Shown: positions 1-6,273 of the stretch, in pieces | Layout: each line of letters begins with the position of its first letter | Position numbering within the stretch: the first letter of the stretch is position 1 | Origin: Candidatus Glassbacteria bacterium RIFCSPLOWO2_12_FULL_58_11 | GTDB lineage: Bacteria; Gemmatimonadota; Glassbacteria; GWA2-58-10 | Length of the DNA stretch: 11,557 nt | NCBI GenBank assembly: GCA_001780825.1 | Contig: MFIX01000070.1 | Location: 1-11,557, forward strand | Direction of reading: 5' to 3' | Notes under the pieces: generated by a model | Seen by the model: the letters and a program-made list of their open reading frames with translations, nothing else | The model's database searches: none | What the model was told of the DNA's origin: nothing | Position numbers and translations under genes: made by a program

Positions 1-1
1 C

Positions 2-52
2 GAGAACATGTTAAGAATGGTGCGCGACAAGGGCGGGTTTGAGGGGTTTTGA
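2..52 (+). CDS. Possible C-terminal end of a gene entering from the left
   Basis: One frame is open from base 2 to a TGA at 50-52 and encodes 16 residues, ENMLRMVRDKGGFEGF. The mix of charged and aromatic residues just before a stop looks like a real protein C-terminus, and the palindromic repeats begin right after it, as they do after other genes here. The fragment is too short to name a family, and an open frame of this length is expected by chance, so the call is tentative. Confidence 0.25.
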   Translation, partial: ENMLRMVRDKGGFEGF

Positions 53-74
53 GGCAAGAGCGAATGACAAACGT

Positions 75-102
75 GTAGGGGCGGTTCGCGCTCCGCCCCT
101 AC
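75..102 (+). repeat. GTAGGGGC palindrome, copy 1
   Basis: Perfect 10-bp arms, GTAGGGGCGG and CCGCCCCTAC, enclose an 8-nt loop. The right end is followed by GG, the same flank seen at other copies. It lies between genes. Reading frames across it give artificial peptides, so the open frames over 39-432 on the plus strand are not treated as genes. Confidence 0.8.
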
Positions 103-149
103 GGCAAGACGGAATAAATGGGAAAATCCCTGTTGTAGCCTCGATGTGT

Positions 150-175
150 GTAGGGGCGATGCATGTATCGCCCAC
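150..175 (+). repeat. GTAGGGGC palindrome, copy 2 (degenerate right end)
   Basis: The left end is GTAGGGGC. Arms GGGCGAT (154-160) and ATCGCCC (167-173) flank a 6-nt loop. The right rim reads GCCCAC instead of GCCCCTAC, a two-base loss relative to the other copies. The core differs from copy 1 but stays self-complementary. Confidence 0.7.
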
Positions 176-184
176 GAGTTCTTT

Positions 185-223
185 CTATAATAAAAAGGGG
201 CGATCAGCCGGTCGCCCCTACTT
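185..223 (-). terminator. Intrinsic-terminator-like hairpin made from a palindrome copy
   Basis: Arms AGGGGCGA (198-205) and TCGCCCCT (214-221) form a perfect 8-bp stem with an 8-nt loop. Read on the minus strand, the stem is followed at once by TTTTTATTAT (198 down to 189), which is the form of a rho-independent terminator. It sits 12 nt past the stop codon of the minus-strand gene at 236-541, where a terminator is expected. The stem belongs to the GTAGGGGC palindrome family, so a dispersed repeat seems to serve as, or derive from, a terminator. Confidence 0.55.
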
Positions 224-235
224 CTTTATCTCCAG

Positions 236-541
236 CTATTCAAACAGCCTCGGAAAACTTTCTATCCGTTGCCAGCCCGCGCCTTTTTCCACCGGCTCCA
301 CGCTTAAATCCTCGAAATAGCGGTCCAGCACAGCCGAACGTTCGGCAGCCAGGGGCGGAGAACAGTAATCCTCCTCCTCCCAGGTTGCGGAGCCATCGCT
401 TTGGGAGCGGGCATCCTGAAGGCTGCGGCTGAGCGCCCGGCCGAACGGCTTGAGCCCCAGGAAAGCGCCCTGTTCGAGCTTTCCGGCCAGCTCGGCCAGA
501 AGTTCCTGTTTTGGCCTGGCGCGTACGAGGTAAAAGGCCAT
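236..541 (-). CDS. Small conserved-looking hypothetical protein, 101 aa
   Basis: This is an acidic, soluble protein with no signal peptide or membrane segment. It opens with a beta-strand-like MAFYLVRARP and a helix (residues 11-25). A motif EEEDYCSPPL (55-64) follows, then a helix ERSAVLDRYF (67-76) and an amphipathic tail with GW and RLF near the end. This is the composition of a real protein, and the other frames across the region are repeat shadows. The ATG at 541 has no clear Shine-Dalgarno sequence; GGCGGC about 10 nt upstream is the best candidate. A hairpin with a T-tract follows its stop. I do not recognise a named domain and assign no function. Confidence 0.65.
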   Translation of the reverse strand: MAFYLVRARPKQELLAELAGKLEQGAFLGLKPFGRALSRSLQDARSQSDGSATWEEEDYCSPPLAAERSAVLDRYFEDLSVEPVEKGAGWQRIESFPRLFE

Positions 542-597
542 AAAATGAGCCGCCGCAAAATATTAATGTAATTTTTTCAAGAAAAATGAGCGCCTGT

Positions 598-674
598 AAA
601 TCCCCCCCGGTCCCCCTTCTTCGAAGGGGGAGGCCGTCATCCCCCCTTTGGCAAAGGGGGGTCAGGGAGGATTT
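598..674. repeat. MITE-like element: AAATCCCCCC termini with two internal hairpins
   Basis: The ends are imperfect inverted repeats, AAATCCCCCC (598-607) and GGGAGGATTT (665-674), with one mismatch. Inside are two strong stem-loops: CCCCCTTC/GAAGGGGG (612-630, loop TTC) and CCCCCCTTT/AAAGGGGGG (641-661, loop GGC). From general knowledge, repeats with C-rich ends and CCCCCTTT/AAAGGGGG cores are scattered in many bacterial genomes as non-autonomous palindromic elements. No coding content is credible here. No target-site duplication was identified. Confidence 0.7.
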
Positions 675-700
675 GCTTTTGCAGCTTAATTTCAATAAAT

Positions 701-725
701 GGGGCGACGCATGCGTCACCCCTAC
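701..725 (+). repeat. GTAGGGGC palindrome, copy with GACGCATGCGTC core
   Basis: GGGGC, a perfect 12-bp palindrome GACGCATGCGTC (706-717), and ACCCCTAC. The right rim is followed by GGG. The left rim lacks the usual GTA (AAT instead). It lies 26 nt beyond the MITE-like element, in the same repeat-rich intergenic region. Confidence 0.7.
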
Positions 726-810
726 GGGGGAAAAAGCGCAAAATGTTCCTTGCCGTCTTGAATCAATAAGGTGCGAAATCTAGGGCGCCTACGGGCCGCC
801 CGGACATGGT

Positions 811-837
811 TGGGCAGGCACAGGGGCCTGCCCCTAC
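811..837 (+). repeat. Degenerate palindrome of the GCCCCTAC family
   Basis: Arms GGGCAGGC (812-819) and GCCTGCCC (826-833) form a perfect 8-bp stem with a 6-nt loop, and the right end is CCCCTACG as in other copies. The stretch just before it (781-802, TAGGGCGCCTACGGGCCGCC) looks like a further decayed copy. With the neighbouring elements this accounts for most of the non-coding stretch 542-903, in which I see no gene. Confidence 0.6.
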
Positions 838-845
838 GCCGATTT

Positions 846-878
846 TTCTATAAACAAGGGCCGGCCGGTCGCTCCTAC
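846..878 (-). repeat. Decayed copy of the 185-223 terminator-like repeat
   Basis: It aligns with 185-223 beyond the palindrome: both begin TTCTATAA, continue with an A-rich stretch and AGGG, and end CCGGTCGC(C/T)CCTACT. Here the stem has decayed (GGGCCGGCCGG), leaving a GGCCGGCC core. It lies 25 nt past the stop of the minus-strand gene at 904-1842, so both copies sit just downstream of minus-strand genes. Terminator strength is probably poor, since the T-rich run is broken on the minus strand (TTGTTTATAG). Confidence 0.5.
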
Positions 879-903
879 TCGGTTTGCCGGTTTCCCCCCG
901 CTC

Positions 904-1842
904 TCAACCCAGCTCGACGCAGACCTTGCGCACCGCAGCCAGGCACTCTTTCATCCGGGGCATGGGATTGGAGGGATCGCTCTCGTATTCGAGCGAGAGC
1001 GGGCCCCGGAAATCGATCTCCTTGAGCTTGCGCATCAGTCCCGGCAGGTCGAGCTCACCTTCACCCACAATCCGGTCCACCCACTCCGGCTCGCCCGCGC
1101 CGCCGCGCACCATGTCTTTCAGGTGCACGCCATGGATGCGCTCCGGGAACTCCTCGATGACTTTCAGGGGATCAACCCCCGAGCGGCCGTAATGCCCTGT
1201 ATCCACAAGCAGGCCCACCCGGTTGGAAAGGCCTTTCAGATGCTCGCGGTACATGTCCGGGGTGGCGTAGAGCTTGTCCTCGGGGCCATGGTTATGGATG
1301 CCCACCGGGATGCCGTATTCCTCGCTCAGACGGTCCACCAGCGGCAGGGCGTCGTAAGCCGGGGCGGCGCTGAGATCCAGCGCACCGATCATTTTCCCAT
1401 ATTCGAACAACCTGCGGCAGCGCGCCTCATCGTTGGGCATCCGCTCCACTCCGAAAGCATCGATAGTGATCCCGGCCTGATTGAAAGCAGCCACGGCTTC
1501 CCGGATTTTCTCATCCGGGGAATCCACCGGCAGGTGCACCACCGCGGCCAGCTCGACATGCGCCAGACCGAGCTCGCGGACATCGGCGATCAACTGCTCG
1601 AGAGGCTTGAACTCTCGCAGGCACCAGCTCTGCACGCCCATGCGGAAACCCGCATAGGGGATATCCTCGGGGAATTTGTCCGCCGCCGCCAGGCCGCCCA
1701 TCATCGCGCCCGATCCCGCCGGCGCGGTCTTTTCCATCTCCGCGGCAGGTTTCCGGCCACAGGCGGCAGCCGCCGCCCCCAGCACACCGCCGCCCAGCGC
1801 GATAAAGCCGCGCCTGGAAAACAGCTTGATCGATTCGCCCAT
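904..1842 (-). CDS. Tat-exported xylose-isomerase-like TIM-barrel lipoprotein, 312 aa (paralog 1)
   Basis: This is a sugar phosphate isomerase/epimerase-type TIM barrel (AP endonuclease 2 / xylose isomerase-like fold). The N-terminus has a twin-arginine motif SRRGFI (9-14), a hydrophobic Gly/Ala stretch and a Cys at 28 in AAAC, so it is likely a Tat-exported lipoprotein. Barrel signatures are HVELA (95-99), IHNHG (182-186), VDTGH (213-217), HGVHLKD (237-243) and SLEYE (283-287). D214, H240 and E285 are plausible metal ligands. The strand carrying IHNHG has His where many family members have Glu. The ATG has a good Shine-Dalgarno AGGAGA 5 nt upstream. A homologue lies just upstream (2059-2976) and more than half the aligned core appears identical. 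Substrate is unknown; isomerase, epimerase or dehydratase activity are all possible. Confidence 0.88.
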   Translation of the reverse strand: MGESIKLFSRRGFIALGGGVLGAAAAACGRKPAAEMEKTAPAGSGAMMGGLAAADKFPEDIPYAGFRMGVQSWCLREFKPLEQLIADVRELGLAHVELAAVVHLPVDSPDEKIREAVAAFNQAGITIDAFGVERMPNDEARCRRLFEYGKMIGALDLSAAPAYDALPLVDRLSEEYGIPVGIHNHGPEDKLYATPDMYREHLKGLSNRVGLLVDTGHYGRSGVDPLKVIEEFPERIHGVHLKDMVRGGAGEPEWVDRIVGEGELDLPGLMRKLKEIDFRGPLSLEYESDPSNPMPRMKECLAAVRKVCVELG

Positions 1843-1933
1843 TAAGGTCTCCTGAATTAGAAGCGCGCTGAATTATCATTTTTTTAAAAATAATATTTAA
1901 CACAAAACGCAACATTAGAAAATACAAGCAGTT

Positions 1934-1962
1934 GTAGGGGCGGGTTTGAAACCCGCCCCTAC
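1934..1962 (+). repeat. GTAGGGGC palindrome with perfect 14-bp arms
   Basis: GTAGGGGCGGGTTT and AAACCCGCCCCTAC are separated by one base, making this the most perfect copy in the window. It is followed by GGTGCC; the copy at 6188-6215 is followed by GGTACC. It lies in the 216-nt gap between the two paralogous TIM-barrel genes, with an AT-rich stretch (1871-1925) between it and the downstream gene's ribosome binding site. That AT-rich stretch could hold a promoter for the 904-1842 gene, but I see no convincing -35/-10 pair. Confidence 0.85.
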
Positions 1963-2058
1963 GGTGCCTGGAAATAACCGGCCGCTGAGCAGCTATTTTA
2001 ACAAGCTTTAAGAATCATATAAGAATTGAAACCGGGAGCGCACGAAAAGCCCTCAGCT

Positions 2059-2976
2059 TCAGGCCAGCCCCTCACAGGCAGTGCGCAGCTCCTGAAGGCA
2101 CTGGCGCATGGCCGGCAGAGGATCGCTGGGATCGCTTTCATATTCGAGAGAGAAATAGCCGTTAAAACCGATCTCCTTCAATTTTTTCATCAACGCCGGC
2201 AAATCCAGGTTGCCCTTGCCGACAATCCTGTCCTCCCATTCGCCGTTCGCGCCCTGGACCATGTCCTTGAGGTGGACGCCGTGGACCCGGTCGGCGAACT
2301 CCGTGATAACGGCCAGCGGGTCCTCGCCGACACGCTGGAAATGGCCGGTATCGACACAGAGGCCGACACTGGAGGGCAGGGGAGCGAGATACTGGCGGAT
2401 CAGCTCGCTGGTGCCGAAAAGCTTGTCCTGGGGCCCGTGGTTGTGGATCGCAATCGGCAGGCCGTATTCCGCGGTCAGCTTGACCATCAGCGGCAGGGCC
2501 TCGTGCACCGGCCCGGCGCTGATCGCGATCACACCCAGTTTCTTGGCGTACTCGAATATCTTGCGGCACTGGGCCTCATCATTCGGGAAATCCACCACTC
2601 CGCAGGCGTCGATAGTCACGCCCTGGTCGAGGAACAGCTTGACCGCCTCCGCGATTTCCGGCTCCGGGGTATCGACCGGCAGATGCCCATCCGGCCAGAT
2701 CTCGATATGCGCCAGACCCAGGCTGTGCAGGCTTTCGATCAGCACCTCGCGTGTTTTGAACTCGCGGAAACAATAGCTCTGGACGCCGACCCGGAAGCCG
2801 GCATAGGGTATATCCTGGGGGAACTCGACCGCTCCGGCATCCGCCTGATTTTCCAGGGCCACGGCAGGCTCCTTTGCCGGTTCTTTCGTGCCGCAGGCCA
2901 CGCTCAGTGTACCGATAATTCCGCCGCCGAGGGCGAGGAAGTTACGACGAGAGAGGTTATCCAACGGCTTTTTCAT
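2059..2976 (-). CDS. Tat-exported xylose-isomerase-like TIM-barrel lipoprotein, 305 aa (paralog 2)
   Basis: It has the same architecture as the 904-1842 product. The Tat motif SRRNFL (9-14) is followed by a hydrophobic stretch, Cys28 in SVAC, a charged linker, and a barrel starting near 52. Key motifs are HIEIW (90-94), IHNHG (177-181), VDTGH (208-212), HGVHLKD (232-238) and SLEYE (276-280). D209, H235 and E278 are likely metal ligands. I chose the ATG at 2976 over an in-frame TTG one codon earlier because AGGAGG lies 5 nt upstream of the ATG, the same spacing as in the paralog. This start also puts the Tat motif and Cys28 at the same residue numbers in both proteins. It follows the 3034-3861 gene by 57 nt, so co-transcription is plausible. 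It probably acts on a sugar or inositol derivative outside the cytoplasm; the substrate is unknown. Confidence 0.88.
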   Translation of the reverse strand: MKKPLDNLSRRNFLALGGGIIGTLSVACGTKEPAKEPAVALENQADAGAVEFPQDIPYAGFRVGVQSYCFREFKTREVLIESLHSLGLAHIEIWPDGHLPVDTPEPEIAEAVKLFLDQGVTIDACGVVDFPNDEAQCRKIFEYAKKLGVIAISAGPVHEALPLMVKLTAEYGLPIAIHNHGPQDKLFGTSELIRQYLAPLPSSVGLCVDTGHFQRVGEDPLAVITEFADRVHGVHLKDMVQGANGEWEDRIVGKGNLDLPALMKKLKEIGFNGYFSLEYESDPSDPLPAMRQCLQELRTACEGLA

Positions 2977-3033
2977 CAAGGCCTCCTGTAAATTGCGGGA
3001 CTGGAAAGTAAGGAATTCAACACAGATATTGTA

Positions 3034-3861
3034 TCAGGGTTTAGCCAGGCTGTCCTTGGGGGCAGCGGAAAGACTATCCTTCGGAGCGGCGGAAAGACTG
3101 TCCAGCTGAGGTCTGGCCTTGTCTTGGCCAGCCGAGGCAAGACTGTCCGCGGAGGTGGCGGCAAGACTGTCCAGCGGTTCGAACTCGTTGACAGTCATGC
3201 CGTAAAAGCCATCCGGGTCCCGGCTCACCTTTCCCCAGGCCCGGACCTTCTGGCCCCGGAATTTCTGGAACAGCGTATCGTACGGCTCATTTTTCTCCAG
3301 CTCGTACTCGCGCTTGTTTCTTAAGCCTTTCAGACCCACCGCGATCACATTGGTGAAATCATCCCAGTCCCAGGGGATCACCTCAGCCTCGACCTCATCG
3401 CCGGCCGGCCTGGGGCGCTTGGCCTTAACCGCCTCCGCCGGTGTGCCGGCCGTCTTTTTCAGGGTGTCTGCTGCAGCGCCGCCGGCCAGAGAATCCGCTT
3501 TCAGGGCCGTGGTGTCTTTCCGGGCGGCGGTGGTGTCGGCCGGGGAGGGCGCGGCCCGCGCCGAATCTGCGGCGGTCCCGGCCGCAGCGGGCCGCACTGG
3601 AATGGCCGGGGATTGTGTCGGAGTGCCGGCCGGAGGTACTGTGACCGAGTCGGCTCCCGGGACCTGGGCCGCCGCTTTCACCGGTACTCGAGCCGCGGTA
3701 TCGGCAGCGGCCGGCGCGGGTGCGAGACTCGTATCCGGGCTTATGGCCGGCACCGTTGAATCAGGCACGGCGACAGTTGAATCCTGGGATTCCAGTCCGG
3801 CCGCCGGGACCAGGCTCAAAGCGAAAAGCCAAATTAAGAGTTTTCTTCCGCTCGCGCTCAT
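3034..3861 (-). CDS. Secreted Asp-Ser/Asp-Thr-rich low-complexity protein, 275 aa
   Basis: The N-terminus is a Sec-type signal (basic GRK, hydrophobic LLIWLFALSLVPAA, cleavage near 20-22). Residues 23-155 are an Ala/Pro/Ser/Thr-rich tract studded with DST, DTS, DTT and DSL. A compact, folded-looking region follows (157-230): VIPWDWDDF, GLKGLRNKREYELEKNEPYDTLFQKFRG, then strand-like QKVRAWGKVSRDPDGFYGMTV. The C-terminus has DSL repeats ending in tandem octapeptides DSLSAAPK. The start has only a weak Shine-Dalgarno (AATAAG). It is the first gene of a minus-strand run leading into the two TIM-barrel genes. The alternating Lys/Arg-rich beta segment could be an OB-like domain, but I do not recognise the family. 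The low-complexity part suggests a periplasm- or envelope-spanning linker. Confidence 0.7.
   Translation of the reverse strand: MSASGRKLLIWLFALSLVPAAGLESQDSTVAVPDSTVPAISPDTSLAPAPAAADTAARVPVKAAAQVPGADSVTVPPAGTPTQSPAIPVRPAAAGTAADSARAAPSPADTTAARKDTTALKADSLAGGAAADTLKKTAGTPAEAVKAKRPRPAGDEVEAEVIPWDWDDFTNVIAVGLKGLRNKREYELEKNEPYDTLFQKFRGQKVRAWGKVSRDPDGFYGMTVNEFEPLDSLAATSADSLASAGQDKARPQLDSLSAAPKDSLSAAPKDSLAKP
3048..3104 (-). repeat. 24-nt coding tandem repeat (DSLSAAPK units)
   Basis: Two complete 24-nt units (3048-3071 and 3072-3095) and a partial third (3096-3104) encode the octapeptides at the C-terminus of the secreted protein. Units differ at a few, mostly synonymous positions, so the array is recent but not brand new. 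Related DSLA units at 3138-3173 suggest older rounds of the same expansion. Copy number may vary between strains. Confidence 0.7.
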
Positions 3862-4029
3862 CTTATTTTCTATTGTTGTAGCGTTAGGTTAGCCGCATTT
3901 TCCTCAATTTATTCCCGGCCTTAAGAATCTACAAGAGAATTAGAGCGCGGCTCCCAGGTCAGAGCAGGTCCGCGAAACAGGCCGGGTATTCATCCTTTAA
4001 TCTGAACTCCAGGCCGCCAAAAGACAACC

Positions 4030-6153
4030 ATGAGCCTGAACGCAAAAAAGGACCCGGCGCGGATCGAGCCGGGGATGCAGGTTCAGTACCTGACAGGCGT
4101 GGGCCCCAAAAGGGCCGAACAGCTCGCCCGCCTGGGAGTTGAGCGGGTGGTCGACCTGCTGTACCTTTTCCCCCGGCGCTATATCGATTTCGCCGCGGCG
4201 GTGCCTATCGGCTCTATCAAAGGGCCGGCGCGGGAGGTGGCGCTGCTGGGCAGGATTGTCTCGTGCCGCCGCCTGAAAGGCCGGGGCGGGAGAATCACCG
4301 GGTTCGAGGCGGTGCTGGCCGACAGCACCGGCAAGATCACCTGCTCCTTTTTCGGCCGCGCCTTCCTGGCCGGACAGATGGAAACGGGGCAGCGCTGGAT
4401 CATGTTCGGCGAGGTGCGGCAGTACCGCGGCAAACTTTTTTTCATCCCGGTTGAATACGAACAGATCGCGGATGAGCCGGAGCGTTCGGACAGCGGAATC
4501 CTGGATGTGCGGGGTGGCGTGATCCCGGTCTATCCGCTGACCGAGGGCTTGAGCCAGAAAATCCTGCGCAGGATAATTGCGGCCGCCCTGCCCGCAGTCG
4601 CGCGGTTGAGAGAAAAGCTGCCGGAAGAGTTCCGCGCCAGGCTCGGGCTGTTGGGCCGGGCCGAGTCGGTCCGGATACTCCACCGGCCGGAAAGTATTGC
4701 CCGGGCCGGAGAGGCCCATCGCAGCCTGGCCTTTGAGGAGCTGTTTTACCTTGAGCTGATGCTGCTCGGCAGGAAATTCCATCTCGGGGCCCGCCAGAGA
4801 GTCCGTATATATGAAAAACACAATAATTTGCTGCGCCGGCTAGCCCGCGTGCTGCCGTTCAGCCTGACCGAGGCGCAGAAACGGGTGCTGCGCACGATCG
4901 ACTCTGAGCTGACCGGGCCCCATCCGCTGAACCGGCTGGTGCAGGGCGATGTCGGCTCGGGGAAAACAATCGTGGCGGTGATCGCCGCGCTCAGGGCGGT
5001 GGAGAACGGTTACCAGGCCGCGCTGATGGCCCCCACGGAGGTGCTGGCCGAGCAGCATTACCGGACCCTGAATAAACTTCTCTCCCCGCTTGGGCTTGAG
5101 CCGGTACTGCTACTCGGCAAGCTGAGCGCCGGGGCTAAGCGGGAGGCGGCGGATAAAATCGCCCGGGGCGAGGCAATGATTGCGGTCGGCACTCACGCCC
5201 TGCTCCAGGAGCGGGTGAAATTCTCCGAGCTGGGGCTGGTGATTATCGATGAGCAGCACCGATTCGGGGTGAACCAGCGGCTGACCCTGAAAGAGAAGGG
5301 GAGCCACACTGACTGCCTGGTGCTGACCGCCACGCCGATACCGCGCAGCCTGGCCCTGACCCTCTACGGCGACCTGGATATCTCGGTGATCGATGAGCTG
5401 CCCGCGGGCCGCAAGCCGGTGGCCACACACATTGTCCGCGAGGACAAGCGCGTCTCGATGTATAAATTTATCGGCGAGTGCCTGGTCCGCGGCGAGCAGG
5501 CTTATGTAGTCTGTCCGCGGATCGAGGAGGATGAACAGAGCGAGCTGGCCGCTGCCGAGCGTCTTTTTGCGCTCTACCGGGATAAGATCTTTCCGGAACG
5601 CCGGGTGGTGCTGCTCCACGGGCGGCTCGCGCCGTCGGAGAAAGAGGAGGCGATGCGGGCTTTCGAATCCGGCGCTGCGCAGGTGCTGGTCGGCACAACA
5701 GTTATCGAGGTGGGGATCGATGTGGCCGCGGCCACGGTAATAGTCATCGAGGCCGCCGAGCGTTTCGGGCTGAGCCAGCTCCACCAGTTGCGGGGCCGGG
5801 TAGGCCGGAGCGACAGGCAGAGCTGGTGCCTGCTTCTGCCCTCCCGCGAGGCCGCGCCGGAAAGCCTGGAGCGGTTGGAAATCCTGGCCTCCACGAATGA
5901 CGGGTTCAAGATCAGCGAGGAGGATCTGCGGCTCCGCGGCCCGGGAGACTTTTTCGGCGAGCGCCAGTCAGGGCTGCCCGAGCTTAAAGTTTCCGATCTG
6001 CTGGCCGACTATCCGGTGCTGCTCGAAGCGCGCCGGGCAGCCGAGGAGGTTTTGCGGGCCGACCCCTGGCTCGAGCGGCCCGAACATCAGCAGTTCCGCA
6101 AGGAGCTGATTTTGCGATTCCACAAGCGAGTCGCTTTTCTCCGGGCCGGCTGA
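4030..6153 (+). CDS. recG: ATP-dependent DNA helicase RecG, 707 aa
   Basis: RecG is a superfamily 2 helicase that regresses stalled replication forks and branch-migrates Holliday junctions. The N-terminal helix-hairpin-like LTGVGPKRAEQLARLG (21-36) and the OB-type wedge domain (about 60-165) bind branched DNA. The motor has Walker A GDVGSGKT (306-313), motif Ia APTEVLAEQH (334-343), DEQH box (407-410), TATPIPR (433-439), TVIEVGID (557-564) and QLRGRVGR (586-593). The C-terminal segment DLRLRGPGDFFGERQSG (632-648) is typical of RecG. The length is close to the roughly 690 aa norm and no key residue is missing. The ATG at 4030 lacks a strong Shine-Dalgarno. It is divergent from the 3034-3861 gene across a 168-nt gap in which I see no clear promoter. 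Confidence 0.97.
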   Translation: MSLNAKKDPARIEPGMQVQYLTGVGPKRAEQLARLGVERVVDLLYLFPRRYIDFAAAVPIGSIKGPAREVALLGRIVSCRRLKGRGGRITGFEAVLADSTGKITCSFFGRAFLAGQMETGQRWIMFGEVRQYRGKLFFIPVEYEQIADEPERSDSGILDVRGGVIPVYPLTEGLSQKILRRIIAAALPAVARLREKLPEEFRARLGLLGRAESVRILHRPESIARAGEAHRSLAFEELFYLELMLLGRKFHLGARQRVRIYEKHNNLLRRLARVLPFSLTEAQKRVLRTIDSELTGPHPLNRLVQGDVGSGKTIVAVIAALRAVENGYQAALMAPTEVLAEQHYRTLNKLLSPLGLEPVLLLGKLSAGAKREAADKIARGEAMIAVGTHALLQERVKFSELGLVIIDEQHRFGVNQRLTLKEKGSHTDCLVLTATPIPRSLALTLYGDLDISVIDELPAGRKPVATHIVREDKRVSMYKFIGECLVRGEQAYVVCPRIEEDEQSELAAAERLFALYRDKIFPERRVVLLHGRLAPSEKEEAMRAFESGAAQVLVGTTVIEVGIDVAAATVIVIEAAERFGLSQLHQLRGRVGRSDRQSWCLLLPSREAAPESLERLEILASTNDGFKISEEDLRLRGPGDFFGERQSGLPELKVSDLLADYPVLLEARRAAEEVLRADPWLERPEHQQFRKELILRFHKRVAFLRAG

Positions 6154-6187
6154 GCGTGTGGGTTGGCTGGTAAAATCAATATCTTTT

Positions 6188-6215
6188 GCAGGGGCAATTC
6201 ATAAATTGCCCCTAC
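6188..6215 (+). repeat. Palindrome of the GGGGC/GCCCCTAC family, AT-rich core
   Basis: AGGGGCAATT (6190-6199) and AATTGCCCCT (6204-6213) form a perfect 10-bp stem with loop CATA, with GC before and AC after, then GGTACC. The rim matches the other copies but the core is AATT rather than GC-rich, and it is still self-complementary. It lies 35 nt after the recG stop. No T-tract follows on either strand, so it is not a convincing terminator. Confidence 0.75.
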
Positions 6216-6273
6216 GGTACCCTATCCAAGCCGGTCAAATTAAAATCTGAATCTCGCGGTTGAACCATTGGAT

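Noticed and set aside
75..223. CRISPR array or integron attC cluster in the palindrome-rich left end
   Set aside because: Palindrome spacing is irregular, spacers are not uniform, cores differ, and no cas or integrase gene is present.
39..432. Plus-strand open frames of 89-93 codons over the left repeat region
   Set aside because: They run through palindromic repeats and antisense to the better minus-strand gene; the peptides (for example RGDQPVAPT-like strings) are repeat translations, and no ribosome binding site supports them.
1843..1933. Promoter in the AT-rich tract before the 904-1842 gene
   Set aside because: TATTAT is present, but no -35 box lies at a workable distance; kept only as a remark.
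1934..1962. Intrinsic terminator at the perfect 14-bp palindrome
   Set aside because: No T-tract follows on either strand (AACTGC on the minus strand, GGTGCC on the plus strand), so the hairpin alone is not enough.
1123..2991. Long plus-strand frames opposite the two TIM-barrel genes
   Set aside because: Long antisense frames are common in high-GC coding DNA. The minus-strand products have clear family motifs and ribosome binding sites.
3997..5784. Long minus-strand frames across recG
   Set aside because: recG has full-length helicase motifs on the plus strand; the antisense products show no family features.
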